The position numbers were made by a program, and so were the translations under genes. Shown here one piece after another: positions 27,072 through 35,959 of a stretch of DNA of 64,000 bases. The number at the start of each line of letters is the position of its first letter. The stretch's first letter is position 1. The notes beneath the pieces are model-generated. The model made no database searches and was not told where the DNA came from. It saw only the letters and a list, made by a program, of their open reading frames with translations. The stretch is from an uncultured Bacteroidales bacterium (lineage in GTDB: Bacteria > Bacteroidota > Bacteroidia > Bacteroidales > Bacteroidaceae), in contig CADCIP010000007.1 of the NCBI GenBank assembly GCA_902801485.1, positions 27,031 through 91,030 of the forward strand, written 5' to 3'.

Positions 27072-30000
27072 TTACTTCAGTATCTTCCGGCCTCCGATGA
27101 TGTACAGGCCGTTGGGCAGTGTGCGTAAGCCCGTTCTGCTGTCAACACCCTGCAGTACCATACGACCGTTCAGGTCGAAGACATTTACAATCTGCGGTTC
27201 TGTCTTAAGGGCATTTACTGCATCCTCGTCGTCTTCACCGGCATTTACGTAGTTGCCATCGACGAGAATAACGACTTTACTTTCAGGACTGAGTGTTGGA
27301 ACTTCGTCCTTACCCAATGTCTGGAACCATACAGGCTTCTCTGTTTCTCCACGATTCAGGCCGTATGTAGCAACACCCGTTGCAGCCTCTTCGACGGTAA
27401 CATAAGTAGTATTCTCCTTAACAACGGCCTCTTCGTGCTTGTAACCGACAATGTCTGTGAGAGAAGGACTTTCGATAACCCAGATGTTGGAAGTATATTT
27501 ACCTACTCCATCGTGGAGCCATCCTACAAGCATACCGTGTCCGTCACCATTGCCATACGTTACATTGCGACCGTCCAGCATGATATCACTGATAACAACG
27601 TAATGGTCGTTTCCGTCTGTAGCACCAGCCACAAGACCTGCACTCCATCCGCTCAGCAAGTTACCGGCAAACATACAGTTCTTAACGGTTGAGTTGTTCT
27701 TGATTTTACCTATCAGACCACCGCAGTCGCCCTTACCGTTCTCTACGGTAGCATTACTGTAGCAGCGTGTCATGGTTCCCTGGAAGGTACCGCAGATAGA
27801 ACCTGTGTGCTCAGCATTGTCGCTGCCTCCTACACTTCCGCCCTGAACATTAATACCGTCGATTGTGGCACCCTGGGTAGTTCCGAAGATCATCATGTTG
27901 GCATTGGTAATAGGATACAGGTTGCCCTTGAAGGTACCGGCATAAGGCATAGCCATGGTACCGATTGGTGCGAACTGGCTGTCGGCAAGATCGATAGGAG
28001 CTACTATTTCGGCATTAAGCTGGGTATTGCCTAAGCTGTTGACATTATTGGCGAACCAAGCCATATCACCGGCTGTTTCCAACTGATAGAAGCCGCCCTT
28101 GAGTGCAGGAGCACCCTGGAAGTAACGCTGGTAGAAGGCAGTGTTCTTAATTGCATCCATAGCCTTAGCCTCAGCAATACTGAATGTTCCCTGTTCCCAG
28201 CCGGATACTACATCATCCACAACATTCTGCATCTCGACAACTTCTTCCTGAGGAGCCTCGGGATCGTTATAGCATGCATCCAGCATAGCAAGAGCATTAT
28301 CCATCAGCTCGATGTATGCTTCTTTGCAGCTGTCTATGCGGTGGAAGATATCGGTGAACTGAGCACAGATGGTAAGCAGTTCTTCTGCATTCTTTCCCTC
28401 TGTTGCAGCGACAAGTGCCTGTAACTCGTTACGGAGTTCTGCAGAGAAGTTAGGCATTGACTTGTAATGAGGCAATGTCTCGTCATCTGAATTTGGTATA
28501 TCTGAAATACCTATATAATTGATAAGGGTATTAGCACGGGCAACATAAGAGTTTACACCTTCGCCCATCAAATCTGTTGCCTCGTCGGTAGAACCAAGAT
28601 AGAACAGGCGGAAATTACCGAAGCCGATCCAGTCGTTAGCCAGACCTGTTCCGGGAATGCGCAAGCCTACTGTCAATGTACCGTCTGTTACGTTTGTAAT
28701 GACACGGTTCTCGTAGCGTCCGGCCTTAAATGCGTATGCACAGGTTACAGGACCATGAGGAACATATTGGTATGTGTCGTCGATAAACAACGAATCGTCA
28801 ACATTACCGTTTGCATCGGGAGTGAGCAGGCAGTTCACACCATCTACGGCTTCGTCTCCGCTTACCATATCCTCGGTAAGTGCCTGGATGTAATTCTCGT
28901 CATTGTTTGCATAAAGATATGCAATGTAGTTGTCGTTGGCATTGAAAGAGTTTGATGCGGGACGGGTAGCAGCATTAGCACGCAACTCGTAAACACCGTT
29001 CTTCAAGCCTGTCAATGTCTGGTGAACATCAGCCTTGGCATTCCACACCTCGCCGGCTGTCATTACGCCTTCCACGGTACCTGTTGTAAGGGTAGAACCA
29101 TCCTTCCAGGTTGTCCAGCCGTCAAAGTTAGGCTTGGCAGAAAGGTCGGCATTCGTCATCAGGTTGGTAATCTCTGTACCCTTCTGATAGTTTGACTTAA
29201 TGGCTGCTTCCAAGAGAGCATTCATGAATGCTACCTCGGCAACAATCTGTTCGCCCGTTAGAACTTTATTATCTGTAATATAGCCGGCAGAACCATTGGG
29301 GAATTCCTCGCAAGGTTCAACATCCTCTTCTATATAAGAGAGCAGCGTTTCGTATGAAGAGCCAAAGAACTCGTCGCTATGTTCGTTCACGTAGGCTTCG
29401 ATTTCTTCCAGACGGTCTGTATATTGCTTGTATGCAGCTGCACTGGTTTCAACGGCAGCACGTGCATCCATCATAGCATTATAGACATCGGCATCGAATG
29501 CATCCAATGCTGCAAAAGCATCCAAAGCTGCTTCGTATGCCTCGATATCACCCTTATAGGCAATCACATTCTCGGCATATTCTTTACCGGCAGTAACAAC
29601 GTTTTTACGGAACTCGGCCATATCGTTGGTGTATTGTCCCTCGGAAATCATGTACACCACGCCGTGGGTAGGATCAAGTGTGGGAGAATCATCAACGTCG
29701 AGTGTCTGGAACCAGACAGGAGAGGTAATGTTACCCTTATTCAAGCCGAAGGTAGCAACACCCGTAGCAGCATCTGACTCTGAAATCTTATGTGTAACAG
29801 CCAACACTGCAGCCTCTTCGTGCTTATAGCCGACTATGTCTGTAAGAGAGGGACCTTCTATAACCCAGATATTAGAGGTCTTCTGCCCTACTCCATCATG
29901 GAACCAGCCAACCAGCAGACCATGACCGTCACCGTTCTCGTAAGTTACGTTACGGGCATCAAGGAGAATATCACTGATGGTAACGTCTGTATCGTTGCCG

Positions 30001-31544
30001 TCGGTAGAACCCGAAAGAAGTCCGGCACTCCAACCACAAGTAAGGTTACCGGCGAAACCGCAGTTGCTGATAACAGCAGGGCTACCGATCTTACCAATCA
30101 GACCGCCGCAGTCACCCTTGCCGTTTTCTACGCTGGCAGTACTGAAACTGCGTGTTAAGGTACCGGAACGGAAATGTCCGATAATAGAACCGGTATGAGC
30201 AGCATTGTCGTGACCGCCTACAACACCGCCTACGACATTAATGCCATCAATGGTAGCACCATTTACGGTACCGAAAATCATCATGTTGGCATTAGAGATA
30301 GCATACATACCGCCGTTAAAGGTACCTGTGTATGGCAGAGATGTGGTACCGATAGGAGCATAAACAGCACCATCCAAATCAATAGGAGCAGTCAGACGTC
30401 CGTTGATATCGGTATGTCCGGCCTTAACCATATATGTAAACCAGCAAAGCTCTGCGGCATTACTTAACTCATAGAAACCGTCTTCCTTTGCAGTCAGATA
30501 ATTCTCGTTAACCGCGTGGCAATAGGTACATACGCCATCCTGGAAGTCGTGCTGGTCCTGTTCTGTAGCACCCTCGATATTGCTGTAGGAAACCTCCTCG
30601 TAGGGAGAGCCGTCGCAATGAGAACGGCCTATACGGAAGACCTTAGCATGAGAAGGGTTAGGAACGGGAACAGGGTCAGTACCCAGATTCTGGAACCATG
30701 CAGTTTCTGTATTGCCTATATTCAAGGCAAAACAGGCTGCTCCACTTTCCAGTTCTTCTGCTGTTATCTGCTTGCCGTTAGCATCCACAACGTCCAGCTG
30801 GTTCAGATAGTAGCAATTGTTCAGGGTTGAATTGCCCGGGTTACGGACAAATGTCAGGTTACCCCATTGGCCGTTATCACTACCTGCAATCTCGAACTCG
30901 CAGATAACAAGCACGTTGTTCAGTGTGGCCTTGCCGTCTGCCCAGCCAATAACACCAGCACACTGGGAAGTGGCCATACCTTCGCTCTTCAGAGAGCCGC
31001 CGATAGTACAATTGTTAATGGTAACATTTGAACTGCTGGTAACGCTACCTATAAGACCGGCATGAGAACCGTCACCTACTGTTGTAGTGTTAATTGCCAC
31101 GTCGGTAACCACATTCTCGATGGTTCCGTTTCCTGCACTCTGACCTACCAAAGTAGCACAATGTTTGCCAATAGCATGCAAGCTACCTTTAACAACTAGG
31201 TTCTTGATGGTACCTGCACCTAACTTGCGGAACAAAGATACGTACTCGTTCTCGTTGTTTTCGTACCCGATGGTAACAGTATGGAACTGACCATCAAATA
31301 CGCCCTTGTACGAGATGTCGCTCGAGGAAATAGAGAACTCGGGGTAAACACTCATGTCGATGTCTGCCGTCAGGACTGCATCAACCTGACCGTCGTTCTC
31401 AAGCACAATCTGGGCAAATTCGAGCATGTCTTCTGGTGAGCCCAACTGGTACACACCATCTACAACACCCACTTCTGCCCTTGACGTTAGGCCTAAGCAT
31501 AAAGCAAAAGCCGCTACACAAAGTTTTGAGTAGAACTGTTTCAT
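27072..31544 (-). CDS. 1490-aa GLUG-repeat surface protein with internal duplication and sorting tail
   Basis: Signal peptide about 1-23. Residues about 50-260 form one GLUG-type beta-helix block. Two long, clearly duplicated modules follow at about 355-640 and 1145-1420; both contain PIDL, YAPIGT/FAPIGT, NANMMIFGT, GATIDGINV, ENGKGDCGGLIGKI, GWSAGL, GDGHG.LVGW.HDGVG, TSNIWVIE and SLTDIVGYKHEEA. Between them lies an Ala/Glu-rich helical section (about 650-780) and a carbohydrate-binding-like beta-sandwich (about 790-960: VHQTLTGLKNGVYELRANAA). The end, VNVFDLNGRMVLQGVDSRTG followed by LPNGLYIIGGRKILK, is a classic type A sorting tail. Probably a surface-anchored adhesin or glycan-binding protein. 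It has its own promoter at 31607-31639. Confidence 0.87.
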   Translation of the reverse strand: MKQFYSKLCVAAFALCLGLTSRAEVGVVDGVYQLGSPEDMLEFAQIVLENDGQVDAVLTADIDMSVYPEFSISSSDISYKGVFDGQFHTVTIGYENNENEYVSLFRKLGAGTIKNLVVKGSLHAIGKHCATLVGQSAGNGTIENVVTDVAINTTTVGDGSHAGLIGSVTSSSNVTINNCTIGGSLKSEGMATSQCAGVIGWADGKATLNNVLVICEFEIAGSDNGQWGNLTFVRNPGNSTLNNCYYLNQLDVVDANGKQITAEELESGAACFALNIGNTETAWFQNLGTDPVPVPNPSHAKVFRIGRSHCDGSPYEEVSYSNIEGATEQDQHDFQDGVCTYCHAVNENYLTAKEDGFYELSNAAELCWFTYMVKAGHTDINGRLTAPIDLDGAVYAPIGTTSLPYTGTFNGGMYAISNANMMIFGTVNGATIDGINVVGGVVGGHDNAAHTGSIIGHFRSGTLTRSFSTASVENGKGDCGGLIGKIGSPAVISNCGFAGNLTCGWSAGLLSGSTDGNDTDVTISDILLDARNVTYENGDGHGLLVGWFHDGVGQKTSNIWVIEGPSLTDIVGYKHEEAAVLAVTHKISESDAATGVATFGLNKGNITSPVWFQTLDVDDSPTLDPTHGVVYMISEGQYTNDMAEFRKNVVTAGKEYAENVIAYKGDIEAYEAALDAFAALDAFDADVYNAMMDARAAVETSAAAYKQYTDRLEEIEAYVNEHSDEFFGSSYETLLSYIEEDVEPCEEFPNGSAGYITDNKVLTGEQIVAEVAFMNALLEAAIKSNYQKGTEITNLMTNADLSAKPNFDGWTTWKDGSTLTTGTVEGVMTAGEVWNAKADVHQTLTGLKNGVYELRANAATRPASNSFNANDNYIAYLYANNDENYIQALTEDMVSGDEAVDGVNCLLTPDANGNVDDSLFIDDTYQYVPHGPVTCAYAFKAGRYENRVITNVTDGTLTVGLRIPGTGLANDWIGFGNFRLFYLGSTDEATDLMGEGVNSYVARANTLINYIGISDIPNSDDETLPHYKSMPNFSAELRNELQALVAATEGKNAEELLTICAQFTDIFHRIDSCKEAYIELMDNALAMLDACYNDPEAPQEEVVEMQNVVDDVVSGWEQGTFSIAEAKAMDAIKNTAFYQRYFQGAPALKGGFYQLETAGDMAWFANNVNSLGNTQLNAEIVAPIDLADSQFAPIGTMAMPYAGTFKGNLYPITNANMMIFGTTQGATIDGINVQGGSVGGSDNAEHTGSICGTFQGTMTRCYSNATVENGKGDCGGLIGKIKNNSTVKNCMFAGNLLSGWSAGLVAGATDGNDHYVVISDIMLDGRNVTYGNGDGHGMLVGWLHDGVGKYTSNIWVIESPSLTDIVGYKHEEAVVKENTTYVTVEEAATGVATYGLNRGETEKPVWFQTLGKDEVPTLSPESKVVILVDGNYVNAGEDDEDAVNALKTEPQIVNVFDLNGRMVLQGVDSRTGLRTLPNGLYIIGGRKILK

Positions 31545-31606
31545 TGTAAAAGTTAAACTGTTTAATTGGTTAATAAATATAATAATGTTTTATGGATAAT
31601 TGCATG

Positions 31607-31639
31607 CAAAGTTATAAATTTTTTTATGATAAATGCAAA
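31607..31639 (-). promoter_or_regulatory. Promoter of the 1490-aa surface protein
   Basis: Minus strand TTTG (31636-31639), 21 bases, TAACTTTG (31607-31614), 63 bases upstream of the ATG. Confidence 0.75.
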
Positions 31640-31661
31640 AAAACAGGGAAATATCTGGCAA

Positions 31662-32897
31662 TTAATTTCCATCAGGTTTTTCTGTATATCCGAATGGGGT
31701 TAACGGCCAGTAGAACTGTTGCCAATCGTCTGGCTTTGACGGATTGAATCCGGGCCATTCTTCACGCAAATAGTTTATCAGGTCTATATTCAGTCGTTTC
31801 ATACCCTCCACAACAAGCTTGCTTATCTCGAATGCACCGAAAGCATTGGCATGGGTGTTGTCTTTCAGCTCCACATCCTGCCCTGGGAAAGTACCCTGAG
31901 GATAGTGTACCAGCAGATGTTTACTACCCTCCTCTCCCATTGCATTAAAGAGCGTTGTTGTTGCAACCGTCAAATCAATGAGCGGCACGTTTTCACGCTC
32001 TGCAATGGTTCGTATGGCGGCCGGATAGTCACCATGGGTAGGTTGAGCCATACCGTCTTGAAAGTTTCGGCGTTCTGTAGGTGTTACAAGTATGATTCGG
32101 GCACCCAATGGTCGCAGTTCATCAATAAAAGTTTTCAGGTTCATGGAAAAATTATACCAGGCTCCACTGCCGGAATGACGGTCTTTCTCGTCGTTGTGAC
32201 CAAACTCAACAAGAACATAATCACCCTTTTTCAGTTCTTTCTTTATCTTCTCTAACCTATTCTGCTGAATAAAAGATGTGGTACGAAGTCCGCTCATGGC
32301 AATATTCTCTACAGACACGAGCTCATTAAACCAGAATGGTAGCATTTGTCCCCAACTGGCGTATGGTTCAATATCCTGATCGGTAACGGTACTGTTGCCA
32401 CAAAGCCATATTTTACATTCTGGCATATTTGGTTCGACACGGATGCGAGTTACAGCCGGAGCCTCTCCATTAAACTCCAAGGTGAGCTTGTCGTCCCAGT
32501 TCATTGTGCCAACTTCCCGTTTATGTAAGCTAACAGTCTTTTTACCGTCAATGTAGGGCGTATGCACATTCACGTTGAACGTTATATCGCGCAGCTCTCC
32601 TTTACGAGTAACCATTCTGTCCACAACCATACGTCTCATCTCACTACGTAGAGCCGTTATGCCTGCATATTGCCTGCTACCCAGTGTTACAGTAACCTTG
32701 TAATCACCTTCCGGTACACGCATGGAGAAAAACATGGGTGCCGTCTGTTTTTTAGAGAGTGCAGCCGATCCGCAATCATAACCGTACCCAAGGCTATCGG
32801 TATATGCTGGCTGAGGACGTGTCATATCGAAGTCGTAAAGAGGAGTAACAATACCCGACACAAAAGCTGTTGCGATAATAATAATGCTATTTATCAT
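31662..32897 (-). CDS. CE12-like rhamnogalacturonan acetylesterase (SGNH hydrolase)
   Basis: A 411-aa secreted esterase expected to remove acetyl groups from pectin or xylan. An N-terminal beta-sandwich (about 20-160, YDFDMTRP, FSMRVPEGDYKVTVTLGS) precedes the SGNH domain. Block I is GNSTVTDQD near 170 with the nucleophile Ser, block III is FGHNDEKDR near 235, and block V is DNTHANAFGA near 350 with the catalytic Asp/His pair. That is the pattern of Bacteroidetes CE12 proteins. It is a lone gene between a surface protein and mutY. Acetylated rhamnogalacturonan is the family substrate; other acetylated polysaccharides are possible. Confidence 0.88.
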   Translation of the reverse strand: MINSIIIIATAFVSGIVTPLYDFDMTRPQPAYTDSLGYGYDCGSAALSKKQTAPMFFSMRVPEGDYKVTVTLGSRQYAGITALRSEMRRMVVDRMVTRKGELRDITFNVNVHTPYIDGKKTVSLHKREVGTMNWDDKLTLEFNGEAPAVTRIRVEPNMPECKIWLCGNSTVTDQDIEPYASWGQMLPFWFNELVSVENIAMSGLRTTSFIQQNRLEKIKKELKKGDYVLVEFGHNDEKDRHSGSGAWYNFSMNLKTFIDELRPLGARIILVTPTERRNFQDGMAQPTHGDYPAAIRTIAERENVPLIDLTVATTTLFNAMGEEGSKHLLVHYPQGTFPGQDVELKDNTHANAFGAFEISKLVVEGMKRLNIDLINYLREEWPGFNPSKPDDWQQFYWPLTPFGYTEKPDGN

Positions 32898-32928
32898 GAT
32901 ATAAAATTTTATAATGATGAATTCATAA

Positions 32929-33942
32929 TCACAGACTGAGCAACTTTACAAGAAGCTGGGGGAAAGCATAATTTAACAGATCCGATTCCCTGACCCATAT
33001 TCCTGAAAGAGTACATTCTTCTTTATTCAATTCTAACTTATAGAAATTGACAATTAGGCGCTGATGGGTTAGCTGATGGACAAAGCCTCTTTGTAGCAAA
33101 GTCCACTTACCGGCAGGGAAACGTTGCTGCAAGGAAGCCATAGGAAGTTCTTCTGACGAATCGATTAAAGGGAATTCATAAAGACCTTTCCATATATCGT
33201 TTCCTTCTCTTTTCCTGATTAAAACTTCCCCTTTATCGTTTAATACATAAATATATGAGAACCAACGGTTTTTCTGTTTCATCTTCTTAGCCCTAACAGG
33301 TAACTGCTGGACGCATTTATTTGCAAATGCAAGACACGTGTCGGAGAGAGGACAGATTGCACATTCGGTCCCCGTAGGTTTACAAACGACAGCACCAAAG
33401 TCCATAATAGCCTGATTATAAAGAGAGGGACATTTCTTGTCTAACATCTCATCGGCTAAAACCCTAAACACTTTTTTTCCTTCCGTAGAGTCTATAGGTG
33501 TATCTACACAGAAGTATCTTGACAAAACACGGAAAACATTTCCATCCACAACAGCGTATGGCAGACCAAACGCAAAGCTGGCTATAGCTGCTGCCGTATA
33601 AGGGCCAACACCTGGCAGGGAGAGGATGGATTTATAATCGGACGGGAAGGAACCAATGGCTGCAATCTGCTTGGCAGCCTTATGCAGATTCCTTGCCCTG
33701 CTGTAATATCCAAGACCTTGCCAAAGAAGCATGACTTGCTCTTCTGAAGCATCGGACAAATCCTGAACAGTAGGAAAAGCCGAGACAAAACGCTCATAGT
33801 ATGCACGTCCCTGTTCAACCCTGGTCTGCTGAAGAATAATCTCAGATAGCCATATATAATATGGATTGACAGTCTCGCGCCAAGGCAGAACTCTTTTATG
33901 ACATTTGTACCACAGTTCTATTTTTGCTGCAAAATCAGCCAT
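32929..33942 (-). CDS. mutY: A/G-specific adenine DNA glycosylase MutY
   Basis: Removes adenine mispaired with 8-oxoguanine. The 337-aa protein has WLSEIILQQTRV near the N-terminus (catalytic Glu), the helix-hairpin-helix LPGVGPYTAAAIASFAFG with the downstream VVDGNVFRVLSR (catalytic Asp), and a 4Fe-4S cluster set Cys-X6-Cys-X2-Cys-X5-Cys (CKPTGTECAICPLSDTC). The C-terminal half is the MutT-like domain that recognises 8-oxoG. An in-frame ATG exists 213 bases upstream (34155), but the extra residues are hydrophobic and unlike the family, so the start at 33942 (MADFAAKIELWY) is chosen. It is divergent from the small ribosomal-like gene. Confidence 0.96.
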   Translation of the reverse strand: MADFAAKIELWYKCHKRVLPWRETVNPYYIWLSEIILQQTRVEQGRAYYERFVSAFPTVQDLSDASEEQVMLLWQGLGYYSRARNLHKAAKQIAAIGSFPSDYKSILSLPGVGPYTAAAIASFAFGLPYAVVDGNVFRVLSRYFCVDTPIDSTEGKKVFRVLADEMLDKKCPSLYNQAIMDFGAVVCKPTGTECAICPLSDTCLAFANKCVQQLPVRAKKMKQKNRWFSYIYVLNDKGEVLIRKREGNDIWKGLYEFPLIDSSEELPMASLQQRFPAGKWTLLQRGFVHQLTHQRLIVNFYKLELNKEECTLSGIWVRESDLLNYAFPQLLVKLLSL

Positions 33943-34041
33943 TTCCTGCTTTTTTATCTGTTTTTGGATTACAAAATTACACAAAAAACGGGGAGAAACA
34001 AGCGTCAGCATTGTTTTTGTGATAAAAAAACAGGGAAATAC

Positions 34042-34072
34042 TTTCAGCTTTGAGATAAAAATTGTACTTTTG
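34042..34072 (+). promoter_or_regulatory. Promoter of the COX24-domain gene
   Basis: TTTC (34042-34045), 19 bases, TACTTTTG (34065-34072), 51 bases before the ATG at 34124. The -33 box deviates at one base. Confidence 0.6.
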
Positions 34073-34123
34073 CAGACCAAAAAGGAAGAAATAATAGTAC
34101 TAACCCATAAATAACAAACAATT

Positions 34124-34213
34124 ATGCCAAACGGAAAGAAGCATAAGAGACACAAAATGTCTACTCACAAGCGTAAGAAGAGACTGAGAAAGAATAGACA
34201 TAAGAGCAAGTAA
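34124..34213 (+). CDS. AURKAIP1/COX24-domain small basic protein (mS38-like)
   Basis: A 29-aa protein beginning MPNGKKHKRHKMSTHKRKKR and ending RLRKNRHKSK. More than half the residues are Lys, Arg or His. The KMxxHKRKKRLRKNRHK core is the domain shared with mitochondrial ribosomal protein mS38 and yeast COX24, and a short free-standing form is conserved in Bacteroidetes. A ribosome-associated role is inferred from that similarity. It has its own promoter and a strong terminator (34236-34273), so it is a separate transcript ahead of the RNase gene. It is easily missed because of its size. Confidence 0.85.
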   Translation: MPNGKKHKRHKMSTHKRKKRLRKNRHKSK

Positions 34214-34235
34214 AAGTACTTCTCAGAAGACATGG

Positions 34236-34273
34236 CTCGGTGACAGACTTCAACATGTCACCGAGTCTTTTTT
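34236..34273 (+). terminator. Intrinsic terminator after the COX24-domain gene
   Basis: CTCGGTGACA (34236-34245) pairs perfectly with TGTCACCGAG (34256-34265) around a 10-base loop, followed by a T-rich run. Confidence 0.9.
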
Positions 34274-34308
34274 AAGATTTGGATTTAACAAAACAAGAAG
34301 GAACAAGA

Positions 34309-35883
34309 ATGACAAGCGAACTTTTCATAGACGTCCAGCCAAAGAAAATTGCCATTGCTCTTACCGAAGACAAGAAACTTGTCGAATATCAGGAAGAAGA
34401 GCAATCTGCCTCTTTCTCGGTAGGCAATATCTATTTGGCTAAAGTCCGCAAATTAATGCCTGGTCTGAACGCCTGTTTTGTTAACGTAGGACATGAACGT
34501 GATGCTTTTTTGCATTATCTGGATCTGGGTTCACAATTCAACTCGTATGCCAAATACCTTAAACAGGTTCTGAACGACAAGAAGAACCTCTACCCATTCG
34601 AGAAAGCAACATTCCAAAATGAGCTGGAGAAAAACGGTAGCGTACAGAATGTACTGCAGCAAGGGCAGGAGGTACTTGTCCAGATTGTTAAGGAACCTAT
34701 CAGCACTAAAGGTCCCCGACTGACCTGTGAAATATCCTTCCCGGGACGATATCTGGTTCTTATACCTTTTGACGACAAAGTCTCGATATCCACCAAAATA
34801 AAGAGTGCGGAAGAACGGTCAAGACTTAAACAGATAATACAAAGCATTAAGCCACACAATTGTGGTGTAATAGTCCGGACTGTAGCAGAAGGAAAACGCG
34901 TTGCCGAAATTGATACAGAATTAAAGGTGCTTACTAAACGTTGGGAGGAATGTCTGAGATTAGCTCAGAAAGCAAAAACCCAACCCACACTTGTTTACGA
35001 AGAGACAAGCCGTACCGTGGGCATGTTGAGAGACCTCTTTAACCCAAGCTATGAAAACATCTATGTTAATAAGGAGGATGTTTTCAACGAGGTTAAGGAT
35101 TATGTGTCTCTGATTGCCCCAGACAGACTGAGCGTTGTTAAGCTATACAAGGGGAATCTTCCAATCTTTGACAACTTTGACATTACAAGGCAGATTAAGT
35201 CGGGATTTGGACGCACCGTATCGTACAAACATGGAGCCTACCTGATAATCGAACATACAGAGGCTTTGCATGTGGTTGATGTAAACAGCGGCAACCGAGC
35301 AAAAAGCAGTAACGGGCAGGAAGCCAATGCGCTGGAAGTAAACTTAGGTGCAGCAGATGAATTGGCCCGACAGTTAAGACTGAGAGATATGGGCGGCATT
35401 ATAGTAGTTGACTTCATAGACATGAAATTAGCAGAAGACCGCCAGAAGCTATACGAGCACATGTGCGAAAACATGAAACGCGACCGTGCCCGCCACAATA
35501 TTCTGCCCCTCTCTAAATTCGGCCTGATGCAGATTACCCGCCAGCGTGTAAGACCCGTTATGGATGTGCAGGTCGAGGAATCCTGCCCCACCTGTCACGG
35601 AACGGGAAAAATAAAGAGCAGCTTCCTTTTTGAAAGCGTACTGGAAGGTAAAATTAAGCTACTTAACAAGAAACTGGGCATAAAGCATTTTAATCTCTAT
35701 GTTCATCCCTACGTATATGCATTCCTTTGCCGGGGAATTTTCTCACTCAAACGTAAATGGCAATGGAAATACGGCCTTGGTGTAAAGGTAATACCAAGCC
35801 AGAAATTGGCGTTCCTGGAATATCAGTTCATGGATGCAGACGGACAGGAAATAGACATGAAGGAAGAGGTGGAAATACGTTAA
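34309..35883 (+). CDS. Ribonuclease E/G family protein
   Basis: A 524-aa endoribonuclease for rRNA maturation and mRNA decay. An N-terminal S1-like domain (SVGNIYLAKVRKLMPGLNAC, then FVNVGHERDAFLHYLDL) starts near residue 35. The RNase-H-like catalytic part carries VVDVNSGNRA and GGIIVVDFIDM with the metal-binding Asp residues, and the Zn-link is SCPTCHGTGK. It lacks the long E. coli RNase E C-terminal scaffold, so it is closer to RNase G in size. An in-frame ATG at 34279 exists, but the ATG at 34309 follows AAGAAGGA and begins MTSELFIDVQP, as usual in Bacteroidetes. It is transcribed after the COX24 terminator, probably in part by readthrough. Confidence 0.95.
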   Translation: MTSELFIDVQPKKIAIALTEDKKLVEYQEEEQSASFSVGNIYLAKVRKLMPGLNACFVNVGHERDAFLHYLDLGSQFNSYAKYLKQVLNDKKNLYPFEKATFQNELEKNGSVQNVLQQGQEVLVQIVKEPISTKGPRLTCEISFPGRYLVLIPFDDKVSISTKIKSAEERSRLKQIIQSIKPHNCGVIVRTVAEGKRVAEIDTELKVLTKRWEECLRLAQKAKTQPTLVYEETSRTVGMLRDLFNPSYENIYVNKEDVFNEVKDYVSLIAPDRLSVVKLYKGNLPIFDNFDITRQIKSGFGRTVSYKHGAYLIIEHTEALHVVDVNSGNRAKSSNGQEANALEVNLGAADELARQLRLRDMGGIIVVDFIDMKLAEDRQKLYEHMCENMKRDRARHNILPLSKFGLMQITRQRVRPVMDVQVEESCPTCHGTGKIKSSFLFESVLEGKIKLLNKKLGIKHFNLYVHPYVYAFLCRGIFSLKRKWQWKYGLGVKVIPSQKLAFLEYQFMDADGQEIDMKEEVEIR

Positions 35884-35900
35884 ACACCACCAACCACACT

Positions 35901-35946
35901 AAATAAAGAAGGCTGTATGTTTAATGTCATACAGCCTTCTTTATTT
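35901..35946. terminator. Bidirectional terminator between the RNase E/G gene and aspS
   Basis: A 19-bp perfect inverted repeat (35901-35919 with 35928-35946) around an 8-base loop; the arms end in AAATAAAG / CTTTATTT. It serves the convergent genes on both sides. Confidence 0.9.
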
Positions 35947-35959
35947 ATAATCTTACCGA

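Noticed and set aside
32929-34155. A 71-residue N-terminal extension of MutY
   Set aside because: The extension is hydrophobic, Cys/Phe-rich and unlike the family; it crosses the divergent promoter region of the COX24-like gene.
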